A DNA stretch of 64,000 nt, taken from contig JAJKFL010000012.1 in NCBI GenBank assembly GCA_021186555.1, positions 21,835,711 to 21,899,710 of the forward strand. The letters are read 5' to 3'. The notes beneath the pieces are model-generated. The model had not been told where the DNA came from. It made no database searches and saw nothing but the letters and a program-made list of their open reading frames with translations. The translations under genes were made by a program, and so were the position numbers. Of this stretch, positions 37,760 through 49,235 are shown in pieces; within the stretch, counting starts at the first letter, position 1; every line of letters begins with the position of its first letter. This stretch comes from Reticulitermes speratus. Its lineage: Eukaryota; Arthropoda; Insecta; Blattodea; Rhinotermitidae.

Positions 37760-37880
37760 AAACCGTGCATTCTTAGCTCTGGCACTAAATGAAGGTCAGT
37801 TATACACCACGTCCGCTGTACTCCAGGGAACAGCGCCCTTTGGAAACAAACTGGGTGTGCCCCAGAACCGTCCTTGGCCA
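37760..37880 (-). mobile_element. SINE family B fragment
   Basis: CATTCTTAGCTCTGGCACTA, CAGGGAACAGCGCCC and CTGGGTGTGCCCCAGAAC match the reversed body. Confidence 0.5.
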
Positions 37881-38764
37881 AAAGAAAAATCCAAACGACA
37901 CACTTACCTTCTATATTATCCGTCTTTCCTCATTCCATGTGTGCCCTGTTTTCGCCATAAGAGAAGGCAAGCTTATGAATTAAATTATGTCCGTCTGTCC
38001 TCCGCCCTATCAATTTTGAAATACCCGAAGTATCTTCATGAAACTCTTACAAACATGTCAAACGTGACTACCTCACCTCTGTACTTTTCCATTTCCTCCC
38101 ATTAAAAAAATCGAACAGGGGCGTTCAAGGTGGGAAACAGAATGAACAGAAACAGACAGACTCCAAACAAAACTCGTACCCGATTAAAGTTTAGCGGTAT
38201 AAACATGTACAATAATACAATAATCCCTCAGTGGTTCGGATCCCGAAAGTTCTTGTCAAGTTCCGACAGAAAGTAATCTGGTCTTCTTCTCATGTGATCC
38301 TGTCAATGGACTGGACCAACCGTGGCGTGGGTAAAACTGGAAAACGCAGCCCGTCTTTATTATTATTACTATTATTATTATTATTATTACATACTGTTAA
38401 GTGCAGTACTTAAGCTTCACGGAGTTCACTTCAACATTGAAATCATGATTTCTTGTAAGTTACCTGTACCATGGAAATTCTCCTCTTGTGCTCCGGATTC
38501 CAGGATCATCCTGACCACCCGTCCTCCCTATAGTCCGGATGACCGAGGGACTACTGTATATCCCAAACTGGCAAACTGGTTCAACTTAGCATGGATCTGG
38601 TATTAATTCCAGTCACTAAAAGGTGTTGTTAACCGAATACTAATACTGGTTAACTGTTGGGCGTCACCAGCAATTCCACTATTCCGCACACGTGGAACGT
38701 TCCATGAATCAAAGCGCCAAAAAATGTATGTTCCATCTATGCCGTAGAAGAAATTTTTTCGTGT
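37881..38764. other. no recognisable gene; TTA microsatellite
   Basis: A TTA/CTA run at 38356-38389. Short frames otherwise. Confidence 0.5.
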
Positions 38765-39045
38765 TTAAAGGTAAATCTGTTGCTGCGCACGCCATCAGGC
38801 GCAGGAAGGAGTGAAGTTACTGCTCCTCACTAACGTCGGAAATGCACTACACAGAGCAAAGCGATCAACTAGAATCCCCAGCCGTTTTAACCCCGGTACC
38901 CATTAAACAGCAGGTTGTGTGGGCCCTAGGGCAAGTCTAGATGCTCTGTACAAGATAAAAAATCTTTCCCGCCGAGAATCGAACCATAGTTCCCCCCTTG
39001 CCGAAGCCGTCGCCTTGTCATTATACTGTTTACGCCGTCTCGGCT
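38765..39045 (-). mobile_element. SINE family B
   Basis: On the minus strand: GAGCCGAGACGGCGTAAACA head, GGTTCGATTCTCGGCGGG B box, GGGTTAAAACGGCTGGGG body and GCGTGCGCAGCAACAG tail. Diverged but near complete. Confidence 0.65.
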
Positions 39046-39099
39046 CCTAGTATAATCATGCAAGCCAGAATTTCCAGAACTTTGAGAACTAGTTCCATC

Positions 39100-39480
39100 C
39101 AGCGCGGGTCTGAGAGTATTCTCTTGTTACCAGACGCGTTGTGAACTGGAAGTCTAATACTGATAACGTTGAAGTCTGAGTCAAAGCGCCAAGAAAATAC
39201 ATATGCTCGATCTATGTCGTGAAAAATGGTTCTTCGTACTGAAAACATGATGATGTTTAATAACTCTTTTAACACAAACACCATAACGTTTCGCCACGAA
39301 ACAGCTCTTGGTATCAGCATGAAACCTGCAGTCCTAAATCATGTGTTCCAAACTTGTCGCAATTCAAACTACCACATTCTCAGCATGGGAAAACCGGTTC
39401 TGTTATCAATTATTCTGCTTCAACTTACAATTTCCAAAGTTCGAACATTTAATAACCATAAAGGAACATGGTTTAAAGAT
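39100..39480. other. no recognisable gene
   Basis: Short frames only. Confidence 0.4.
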
Positions 39481-39486
39481 TCAACT

Positions 39487-39655
39487 CTTTTGGGATGTTA
39501 CGCCAAGTCAACTGGTAAATAGTTACCGATGTTTCGGAGTGTGTAGCCGCAATCTTCAGGGCCTAACAAGCCTAGGCTGCTAGAAGATGAAGGCACTATA
39601 ATCCTTCAAACGTCGGTGACCCCTTTAGCAGTCGATACAGCTTACATCCCAGGAC
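39487..39655. repeat. family A foldback, two inverted hammerhead remnants
   Basis: Left arm: GGGATGTTACGCCAAGTCAA, then reversed CUGAAGA...CUCCGAAACAUCGGU (minus, about 39532-39560). Right arm: CTAGAAGATGAAGG...CCTTCAAACGTCGGTGACC (plus, about 39582-39622), ending ACATCCCAGGACTCGAATTC. Each arm therefore holds one decayed ribozyme, facing inward. Confidence 0.65.
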
Positions 39656-41521
39656 TCGAATTCTCCCCAACACCGCGGCGGGAACGTCAAATCTCACACG
39701 ATTCATTACCCGCCGTAATAATAGACTTACTGAAGGCGTGATTAAACAAACGACAAATAAGTAAACAGGAACGCGCCGCAACGACTAACAGTAGCAAACC
39801 ACTTCTCTCAACCCAACTCGGAGCGGCAAGACTGAAAGCTGGCCGAAATGCTGATGTTGAAGGTTCAACAAATATCCACTCATCGGTGGTCCATATACAC
39901 AAATGTACATGCAATCATCCTGTATTCGTGGGGACGGACAGGTGATGGAATATACAAAGCACATGCAAAGAAATACCGGGAGGCCCCCAAGGTACAACCA
40001 GTTCTCGTCAGAATTTGATTAGATAGCCTGATAAATACGAAAAGAATAAATAAAAATCAGATGGCCTGAAAGTTTCCAAAATCATGCCTACGGATTAATT
40101 ACATACAGCGTGCGAAAACATATACTTACGTTATTTCTAGCATGTGTAAGAAAGCAGGATTCAGTGCAAAATTCTATAGAATGTGACAATGTGACATCCT
40201 ATTTATAACCACACTGTCCAATAACGTGGCAGACACAATTTCAAGTGGGAAATAAGAATGAAATTTATACAATGGCAATACAGCCTACAATGCTGCAAAC
40301 AATGAATGTCTATTGTCAGTAAAGGGTGACAATTAGTCACACTAGTCAACAAGGTTTTGGCAACATGTATGAAGCCAACTGTGTCACTGAAAGACTACCT
40401 CAAACTCGTTAATTTAAAAAATCCACAATGTATCATTTTTTTAAAAAGTGGATAGCTTTTTTATGAAAGTCCGTAAATTTTTAAAAACTGGTGCTTATAC
40501 AGAAGTTTGTGAAAGTCTTGGACTAATGTGGTGAAGGTATCCTCTACCTGCGCAGTAAGTTTCGAAATCATAACAATTCCAAAGTTAAAGAGGGGTTCAT
40601 TGTCGGCCCGCAAATTAGAAAAGTTATGTTTGACGCACATTTCAAAAATAAATTAAATTCCACTGAATTGCCTGCGTGTAAATCATTCAAATCACTGGTT
40701 CGTAGCTTTCTCGGGGAAAAAAAGAAGAAGAAGAAGAAGAAGAAGAAGAGAGAATATTACTTCGAAATCATACAAAGTCTGCTACAAAACTATCCGAAAT
40801 TAGGATGACGAATGTCAATAAAAATCAACTTCTTACATTCACACCTTAGACTCTTTCCTGAGCCGTTAGTGATGAAAAAGGTGAAGGTTTCATCAGGATA
40901 TACGTTGCCAAAATGGAGCAACCGTATCAAGGAAGGTGGGAAGTGGCGGGATTACTGCTGGTTTCTCCGTAGGAAGATCAAACTTTGCATAAAAGAATAA
41001 AGAAACCGTAAGATAATAGAACTTAGCATTTTAAGTAGTTCCTTTTCATATAGTATTTGAATGAGTGCAAAATATGAAAAAAAAAATATAGTAGTTATTT
41101 TATAAATACTGTGTTATTAAAAACTGTTAATTTGTTATCACAGTTTCTCAAACATAAAATATGCGCTTTGTGCTCTCAAACCCATTAGGCCTACTAATGC
41201 AACATAAGATCTAGCGTACATAATGTTTGTGAATTCACGGCATATCTCCATTACAGAAAAGCTGTACCAGTTACGATATTTTGCTTGTCATTTTCGTTGT
41301 TAGCAAACCCAATTTAGTAATAAAAACAGCTCTTTAATCTATGTTGTCGAAAATAGTAGAAAATCGCTGACTAGTGTATAAATTAATTTGTGCATACTCT
41401 AAGGTTCTTCTAACCGTTTTGCACGCATGAAATATTGGCTTTGCGCTCGCAACCCCTTTACTCCAACATAAGATCTACTGTAATCAATTTTTAAGAATTC
41501 ATGGCAGATTCCCATTACACT
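39656..41521. other. no recognisable gene; AAG microsatellite
   Basis: An AAG/GAA run at 40717-40750. Several short frames without recognisable domains. Confidence 0.5.
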
Positions 41522-41860
41522 GTGCCGTATGTATCGTCCCCCCTCCAGATGACACTTGTGTCGCTCTTGCCCTCTCCTCTTTCCTTCCCTTTCTCCCGTG
41601 CCTTTCGCTTTTCGTCCCTGCCGGTGACTTTGATCCTGAGTGCAGACGTGTACAGTCAGTCACTCAGGATCGAAGTCAATGACAGGGACAAAAAACGAAA
41701 GGCACAGGAGAAAGGGAAGGAAAGAGGGAGGGCAAGAGCGACACAAGTGCCATCTAGAGGGTGGAAAGTTACATACGGCACGAGGCATGGGAGAAAGGAA
41801 AAGAATAGAGAGGACAAGAGCGACACAAAGTGTCATCTGGAGGGTGGAAAGATACATACG
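41522..41860. repeat. large foldback with a third partial unit
   Basis: 41522-41642 and 41661-41781 are inverted copies of about 121 bp (outer end GTGCCGTATGTA, inner end GATCCTGAGTG) around an 18-nt spacer. The outer 50 bases recur a third time at about 41810-41862 (AGGACAAGAGCGACACAAAG, ATCTGGAGGGTGGAAAG). Long frames across it are by-products of the repeat. Confidence 0.85.
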
Positions 41861-41954
41861 ACACAACACAAAATCTGTAGTGCTAAGATAATTTGCTTGT
41901 CATTTTCGTTCCCAGCACACCTGATGTAGTAAAAAGCTAATTTCACACATGTTC

Positions 41955-42155
41955 CTTAACATTTTTTTGGGTTGTTGCCCGGCGTCAATTTTTGGAGGTA
42001 AGGAACATGCGTTTTCTCCTATATAAACACATGCTCCTTACATCCTGGCATCCTTTTTACCTAAGACCCTGAAGATGGGACAAAGAAGTGACCCGAAACG
42101 TTGGTCATACACCAAAAATTGACGCCAGGCAACAACCCAAAAAATTTTAAGCAAC
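41955..42155. repeat. foldback repeat enclosing a hammerhead motif
   Basis: AATTTTTGG, GGCGTC and TTTTTTTGGGTTGTTGCC on the left (41961-41994) are matched inverted at 42111-42150. Part of the family recurs reversed at 57505-57590. The region between carries the hammerhead at 42065-42106. Confidence 0.75.
42065..42106 (+). ncRNA. hammerhead ribozyme-like motif
   Basis: Helix I GACC (42065-42068) and partner GGUC (42103-42106). Core CUGAAGA (42069-42075; position 7 is variable in hammerheads), the recurrent U, helix II GGG/CCC with a larger internal loop, GAAA, minimal palindromic helix III ACGU and cleavage triplet GUU, with the cut after 42102. Helix II is short, so stability is uncertain. 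Confidence 0.65.
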
Positions 42156-43354
42156 ATTACGACCACGGCGGAAGCCTTCAATTACATATTCACCCATGTT
42201 GTCGGAAAAGAGTTAAAACTGCCGACTGGTGTTCCTGTTAACACAATGCGTTTACAAATTTTCTAAGAATCTAGCAGCCACCAACACTATAGGCACCAGA
42301 ACGGTCACATAAAGCAAGTTAACCGAAGACCCACAAATATTAGGCGCCACCATACAAAATCTGGTGGCCTGCACGACCTGGCGCCCGGAATTCATGAACT
42401 CCTAACACAATGTAAGTACTAGCTGCCTGCCTAGGAGTGTAAAAACTTAAACTACTGGACCCTACCATGAGACAACAATCCTGCCTAGAAAGAAACGTCC
42501 CCGCACCATTCCATACATACTAGACACTTGTGCAATATTGGACGATTCATTATACACAGCCTGAAGACTCAGTATCGCCTACTGAAGTAGAAGACTGGAC
42601 TCACGCAACTGTCACACCTCCCATTCGTGTTACATGCCCCGCCTATCTCAATCCGTTCCATCTGATCACTATAAGACAGCTCAACAAGATCACCGTAAAC
42701 AGAACATTCTAAATTAATTACAACGTGCTGCGTCCAGACCAAAAACATTGATGACGTCACTGTTTAAACAAAACTAATCACCACTGTTCACACACACACA
42801 TTTAAAAATTAGGCATCGCTTAGCAAATGTTGATCTAGCCAATGGGTAACCCTCCACCTCGCGCCGAGGTTACGTGAGAATGCGTGGGTATGCTTCTATT
42901 TGTCCGTATGTCTTCATGGCGTGGTGGACTTTACCTTAGTGAACGGTGGCAGTACTGGACAGTAACGGCTGTGTATCACGTGAGAATATATTTCATCAAC
43001 GTGAACAAAAGTATATTCAATTAAATAATACCAACATTTTAAAATGTGTAGTATGTGGTATGTACGTTCCTATCCTGCATATAACTTACAAATACAGAAT
43101 AACATAAAACCCGCGCGCGTTACAATCTTTGTGTCACTTGTGACCGGCTGACCCAAAACCAGCTACATCATACACGTTATCTAAACCATGTGGAAATTTG
43201 TGTCCTGCTATCGCTTATTCGAGGTCAATGAACTCGATTCAAATCACTACAGTCCACTTCGCCCTGCACAAATATAATATGAACCTACGACCACTTTCGT
43301 GTTCATTAAGTTCCATGGCCAAACATTTTGTACCAGATTTGGCGGTGGCTATGA
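42156..43354. other. no recognisable gene
   Basis: Short frames only. It includes the TTAGGCGCC/GGCGCC inverted pair at about 42333-42390. Confidence 0.5.
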
Positions 43355-43500
43355 GGACTGCCGGCTTCTGAGATGTGGCGCCGTGTATTTTCAATTTACT
43401 GCCACCATCTTCAGGGTAGAAGAACGATAGTGGCAGCACGTCCCCGAAAGTACCTATGTACCGAACTACACGGCAGCATGCTCGGTAAGACAGCAATCTT
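43355..43500 (-). repeat. family A repeat, decayed
   Basis: The minus strand has ACCCTGAAGATGGTGGCAG, later GGCGCCACATCTCAGAAGCC, the family outer end. A CTGAAGA core is present but the GAAAC segment is lost. Confidence 0.45.
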
Positions 43501-45271
43501 AACACGACATGCGGGCAAAATAGTCATCCTGAATGTTCAAGCAGCTGGTGTGTTATCACGCAGCCAAGTGTGTTTAATACAGAAACTGCCAGCGTCTTTT
43601 TAACAGGACCATCATCGCATTACACGCCCTTAATTCTTTGCTGATAATCTGTGCACCGAATACTACCGGCTGTCAGCTGCTGGACTTCACACTGCATCAC
43701 GCTCATCTGGCTTGACAGGAAACGAACGTCACAATTGTAACATGAATTGTATGCGTTACGCTCTGTTTGTATCAGCCACAACAATACACTTTAAACACTT
43801 TTACATTCGAACTCGTCTTGGAAGGCGGTTAATTCCGTTACATACAGAGATACTGGTCAATGGAGAACCCATGCTCTAGTTAATTGTTTATTCGTAAATG
43901 AAGTTCTGGGAAGAATTTATACTCGTACTTCAGATATGCATTCTATAGCTGGCAAGAACTGCAAGTAACAAATACACAATTTAGTTCTCCGTTATCATCC
44001 AGTCAACCATTAATCTGTGAGTATACACCTTACTTAAGTCAAAAGTAAGCTACAATATAGTCACCACTGTACCTAAGCACTGTCCACAACACCTGTCATA
44101 ATTTAGAAACATATTTTTATAGACACACACAAAATTATGGGGCTTGTGGATTCAGATCCACAATACCTCTATTTTTGTTCATTTAACTAAAATATTTGTT
44201 TCTGAAAATAAACCGATTTCAACATCAGTAACATTCTTAGGAGGCGTACAGTACTTCAAAACACTATACATCCACAATCAACAGTCCTGTAAAGTGTAAT
44301 ATGTGACAGTTCACTTCAACTAATAATTTGGCCATCTCACAAAGTCCTCAACAAAGTCAAATAAACAAATAAATGTATGAAGCAACTGCTCAACAGCCAA
44401 ACAAGTTACAAGGATCCATCATGCAACATTAAAAGTAATTCTTATTAACTCTGGTATTCAACACAAGTGCAAGAAGCTCAGTTCAGGATAGAACTGGTGG
44501 CACTTTGGGGTGAGCATTCTTAAATTTATCTAGAATTCTCTATCACATTGCAATTTAGATAATAAATTTGCCGTTTGCAACAGAAAAATGTCAATAACTC
44601 TAATTCAGAAGCCTTGTTTTTAAAGTTAAATTTCCTGTCAGCACTATGTATCTCTCTGATTACAAAAAGGCCAAAATACATCTTGCGCACCTTGTTTAAA
44701 TCCTTAATAAGACCACCCCTCTTCCTGAACTACTCTGAAGACAAGAGACAGCGAAACGTTCGTGACCACATACCAATCTATTCACATGACAACACCCCCC
44801 TGAAAACGTGAATTTTCAACACCACAGTCTGTCTCAAATTTCATCACTCGCTACACACCCCCCCCCCCCACCGCCCCCAAGTGTCATATAACCTAGTGAT
44901 GTGTATCTTCCCCTACAAAAAACATGCGTCAAATGATGGTCCGATACACTGCTAGAATCTTCCATCACAAATTGACATTTAAAGACTGCTTCATCAGTCC
45001 GGACAGGCAATCGACTTACAGCCAAAACACTGGCAGAGCTTATGAGCAGTACAGATGCAGTCACTACAGAGCGCACACCTCCGCAGGACACCAACAGCAA
45101 AATGGTGCAGATGACAACTTCATTAAACGAAAAATTACTTCAGCTCAGGAGGTAGATTACTTGCACAGTACATCTTCAATTCCCAAATGTGAGATCGCAA
45201 TCACCCCCCAACCCTGAGCGTAACAGTAGCTACCTCATTTCCCACTCAACAGAAAATAGCTTATTTTGATA
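43501..45271. other. no recognisable gene; C-rich tract
   Basis: AT-rich sequence with short frames. C runs lie near 44859-44880. Confidence 0.5.
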
Positions 45272-45279
45272 CATGGAAT

Positions 45280-45643
45280 CAGGTGCGCACCCAGAATTTT
45301 TCCGGGGGGTGGGCTGACCCTGTGGCTATATATAATTTGATTTTAAAAATCATGTTGTAAGTAAAACATAATACTGTTTACAACTGCATTTATATACATA
45401 TGAATATAACTACATGTTCCTTGACTCAATCATTGCGTCTTATCTTCTTGCTTTTTTAATTTTATTAATTTATTTTTCAAAATTCTAATGTACTAGTCAT
45501 CAGCCAATTTCAGTCGCTGATTTCGGCTGAAGGGAAAATCACGTAAAACTTTTGATATAATATATACAAAATCTGTGTTCTTCAAATTTCGGTTTGGGGG
45601 GGGGCTGCAGCCCGGCAGCCCACCCCCCTTGGGTGCGCCCCTG
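45280..45643. mobile_element. hAT-type MITE
   Basis: Inverted ends CAGGTGCGCACCCAG and, reversed, CAGGGGCGCACCCAAG. Flanking 8-bp repeats CATGGAAT (45272-45279) and GATGGAAT (45644-45651) agree at 7 of 8 bases, the duplication length typical of hAT elements. The 364-bp AT-rich interior codes for nothing. Confidence 0.85.
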
Positions 45644-45651
45644 GATGGAAT

Positions 45652-46287
45652 GATGCTAAAGGAAAACATGCAGTTTCTAGTGCAACCCGTAACTCTTGAC
45701 TGCTACAAACACTGTGCAATTAATGCTGTATTCAGGTACGATTGGCTTACAGTACAACAATAATATAAAATTCAGCTCATGAGTTAGCGTGCTGGGCTCG
45801 TGAAAATGATCACAGGGTCAAATGCTACTCTGGTCTGAATGTATTGTTGCTTGCAATTATAAATAAGGTACAAAATAACCACCAGTTATCATAACCATTT
45901 GATTCACCGCTGCTAAGCTCTTTATAATGTGCATACACGAACTGCCTAGAACACCCTCAGCAATGTCTGGGCGAGGGAGTAAAGGATTCTAGCCTCTTTT
46001 CAAATGCGCCATTCTGTATAGGGGCCAGTACAAGTCTTACCACTTAATGGTTACAAAAACAAAGCACAAGCAGCATCAAATGACTGCTCAGACCTTGGTA
46101 CCAATAGCAGGCAAATCATCCCCTGTGGTTACGGAATCCAGTCATATTTTCTGCATCATGAGCATCTAATTCACATCCTCAGAACCAACTTCCCAATACC
46201 CATTTTAATAGTATCCTGTCCGTGACATTTCCAGAACGGGTTCTTTCCATAAAACTTCACAATCAAATCTTGCAATAGTCTCCACAT
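45652..46287. other. no recognisable gene
   Basis: A tRNA-like AGCTCATGAGTTAGCGTGCT at 45775-45794 hints at another degraded SINE but lacks a clear B box. Confidence 0.4.
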
Positions 46288-46739
46288 GTCCATTCCGGGG
46301 TTTACTAGTTGCGTCCCGCGGTCACTTTTCAGATAAGAGCTGTGTATCAGTTGCGTCCCGAGTTGTCAACCCCCCCAGATAAGGCAATGTATTAGTTGCG
46401 TCCCGCGGTCAGTTTAAAGGTACAACAGTTGTGTAGCAGGCTGCTGAGGAAAAACCGAACGGCTGTAGTGTCGAATCGGGTCCAGGGTGCCTTGGTTCAA
46501 AGTCCGTCTGTGACGCTGTACAGTGGGTCAGATTAAGCGAGACCTGGCCACAATTACAATTCTTCGACTTCCACAAAATGCTTAAAAATCTACTTGAGGG
46601 GCAACAGGAAGTTCTCAGGGTAACGTAAGTTTTATGACATTTGGGGTGGATATATTTTCGGTAGAGGCAAACAAACAGAGCGTTCTATATTTATAGTCCT
46701 ACAAATGTACATTTTATTCACTATTAGTTGTGAAACACT

Positions 46740-46782
46740 GCCCTACATGTTTCGAACCATATTCTGGCTCATACTCAGAGAC
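46740..46782 (-). ncRNA. hammerhead motif, mutated core
   Basis: Minus strand: helix I GUCU/GGGC (with wobbles), CUGAGUA where CUGAGGA is expected (position 8 G changed to U), helix II GAGCC/GGUUC intact, GAAA, helix III ACAUGU, triplet GUA. The change at position 8, which is catalytic in hammerheads, should abolish cleavage. AATAAA follows (minus, 46718-46713). Confidence 0.65.
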
Positions 46783-47108
46783 TCAGTATTTAAAATTACA
46801 CATTTTTACATCAATTGGTACAATTGTTTAAATAGTAAAAACTGAATAACATGGATTTATTTTACAATCGTGTTTATACACTGGTTCAAATGTGACTAGA
46901 TGTAGCTGCTGTTTATTTCGGTGTTATAAACCAAGTCTTATACGGGTTAAAATGTTAAAAGTTGAATAATCTGTGTTGTTATGATATCCTGAAACATACA
47001 GTATTTAAGATAAAATTGATAGTCGTATTTATGTTATTATGTTATTCAGTTTTTACTATTTAAACAATTGTACCAATTGTTGTAAAAATGTGTAATTTTA
47101 AATACTGA

Positions 47109-47151
47109 GTCTCTGAGGATGAGCCAGAATATGGTTAGAAACATGTAGGAC
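47109..47151 (+). ncRNA. hammerhead ribozyme-like motif, helix II closing pair lost
   Basis: Helix I GUCU (47109-47112) pairs with GGAC (47148-47151). Core CUGAGGA (47113-47119), U, helix II GAGCC/GGUUA, GAAA, palindromic ACAUGU and triplet GUA follow. The inverted partner keeps GGUUC in helix II, so the A at 47137 is a later mutation at the pair next to the core. AATAAA lies at 47173-47178. Confidence 0.65.
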
Positions 47152-47269
47152 AGTGTTACACAACTAATAGTGAATAAAATGTACATTTGTCGGACTATAA
47201 ATATAGAAAAGAAAACGTACGGAATGAATAATATTAAGTTTTTAAACAGAGCGTTATTTCAGGCTTCCG

Positions 47270-47478
47270 CCGCGATGTTGATGAGATCTGCGCCCTTCTG
47301 GGGTATTACGCATCGTCGAGTGGTAATCTTTACCGACGTTTCAGAACAATGTATCGGTCCCGTCTTTAAGAAAGACTTCTTGACCCTTGAAGATGGGGCC
47401 GATATTGTCCCGAAACTTCGGTAAAGGATTACCACTGGACGCTGCGTAATATCCTAGAAGAGCGCAGATCTCACAAAG
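47270..47478. repeat. foldback related to family A
   Basis: Inverted arms (GAGATCTGCGC, TATTACGCATCGTCGAGTGG, TTTACCGACGTTTC and their partners) enclose CCTTGAAGATGGGGCCG and GTCCCGAAACTTCGGTAAAG on the plus strand. An extra U in the core (CUUGAAGA) and a UUC triplet mark decay. Confidence 0.65.
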
Positions 47479-48660
47479 AGAGCGTTGTTAGTAGCAGCGG
47501 TTCGGAAAGGCACTTTGTACGCAAACTCCAGTAGTGGTTTATTAATTATTTTTACAGTGACAATTTAATTTATTAAGTTAATTGATCACGGTGCAGAGCA
47601 ATAAAGTTAAGTAACGTGTGAACTAATTAAAAACGTAATATTTCAAGAGAAATAAATAATTTTTATGTCAATTTAAATTATGCTGATTTTTTTTCTGCAT
47701 AAAATTTGAAGTTTATTATTTACATAGAGCTGTAAAATTGATCTGAGCCGCTTTACCTATCTGTTTGTTGTATTATTGTATAGCTTCAAACTTTATTATT
47801 ATCTAATACAAGAAAATAACTGCTTATACATGCTACTCTGAAAGTTATTAACGATTGCATAAGATAGTGTCATGTACTTAGAGAATTTGATTATGCGGTT
47901 TGACATGTAGCCTAATCTACCATTTGAGTGCCCATCTTCGATTTTAATAAAAAGTTAGTAGAGTGTGCATAACTAACCAGCTTACACATTATGTATGTTA
48001 TGTTTATAAGTATACACTTTATATTATCAGACATATATATGTATATATATTTATTGTTATATATTTTATAATAAACTATGAAAACATTTCGCACAATTAT
48101 TTACAGATGAATAAAAATTAAAGCACAAGGAGTTGTTTAAAATTTGGACACAAAGGAAAGCACAGCAACATAAAGAGTGAATACGTTAAAAAGAGTGCTA
48201 TAGGGATGTACATATCTCTTTGTTTTCAATTAAGAATCTAGATACCACGTGAAACTTTTATTTCATAAAAATTAAACCGATATTAATTAAACAGTAATTG
48301 CTTTATTTTCAATTTTCAGTGAGTTTTTATTTTCAGTTTTGTTAATATAATTATTATTTTACAGCTCATTTTCGGCCTGAAGAAATTTCCCCAAGCGCAT
48401 TAGCGGAAATAGAATATATCGCATGCTGTACTGGATATTTGAAAAGAGTATTGATATAAGAAGAAACCAACAGTATTGTGTATCAAACAACACAGAATCG
48501 TTTGAGAAAGATGTCAATTTACACATTACAGTTATTGCCAAAACATATGAAACATTAGAAATTTTACGTTGTATTCACCGTGCATCTTGACATCAATTTT
48601 CAATTTCTTCAACCAACTAATGCACCTTTTTTATTTTATTTTTTCATTTCTTTTCCTTTT
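47479..48660. other. AT-rich interior of the 9-bp-TSD element
   Basis: Very AT-rich, with ATATAT runs near 48035-48065. No transposase motif in any frame. Confidence 0.5.
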
Positions 48661-49009
48661 TTGGTTCAAGAAATTGAAAGATTACGAAATGTCATGCACT
48701 TCAGGTATACGTGGTCGTCGAAACCGTCGACAACTTAGGAGTTGGGTGGTGTCTGTGTGTGTGTGTGTGATGTCCCTCGCTGCTCTGCGGGTTCGCTTCC
48801 CGGTCTCTTCTGGAGGTTTGGTCATGTCTCTGTATGATACACATGAAGCAGAGACCTTGGGACGCAACTGATACATTGCCTTATCTGGGGGGGCTGACAA
48901 CTCGGGACGCAACTGATACGCTTTCTTGACCGCGGGACGCAACTCGTACGTCCCCGTCCATTCCATCACACTACATGATGTACTACCTCATTTAATGCGT
49001 TATGAATTT

Positions 49010-49235
49010 CAAACAAGGGCTGGGATAACGTAATTGGTATAGCGACTCGCTGCGGGCAGGACGGTCTGGGGTTCGAAACCCGGTGGGGGCAAGACATTTT
49101 CTCTTCTCCACACCCGTCAAGACCGGGACCCGTCCCGCCTCCACTACAATGGGCACCGGAGCTCTTTCCCGGGGTAAAGCGGCCGGGGCGTGGCGTTCAC
49201 CACTCACCACCACACCTATAGCAAGTGTTAAAGAC
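49010..49235 (+). mobile_element. SINE family B
   Basis: Head GGGATAACGTAATTGGTATA, B box GGGGTTCGAAACCCGG, body CAAGACCGGGACCCGTCC and CCCGGGGTAAAGCGGCCG, then TTCACCACTCACCACC. 3' truncated. High similarity to the GC-rich form at 33990-34195. Confidence 0.75.

Larger units (their letters stand above)
46690..47205. repeat. inverted pair of hammerhead-bearing repeats
   Basis: Arms of about 165 bp (46690-46855 and 47035-47205) are inverted copies. Both include TAAATACTGAGTCTCTGAG, ACATGTAGG and AATAAAATGTACATTTG. About 180 bp of AT-rich DNA separates them. They face each other with the hammerhead 3' ends pointing outward. Confidence 0.85.
46297..48955. mobile_element. 2.66-kb terminal-inverted-repeat element, perfect 9-bp TSD
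   Basis: GTCCATTCC occurs at 46288-46296 and 48956-48964, an exact 9-bp duplication immediately outside the inverted ends GGGGTTTACTAGTTGCG and, reversed, GGGGACGTACGAGTTGCG. Each end carries three copies of AGTTGCGTCCCG: 46307, 46349 and 46394 on the left; reversed at 48858 (first base changed), 48903 and 48933 on the right. Nine-base duplications are characteristic of Mutator-like elements, but no MULE transposase was seen. The interior holds the hammerhead foldback, a family A relative and AT-rich DNA. Confidence 0.8.
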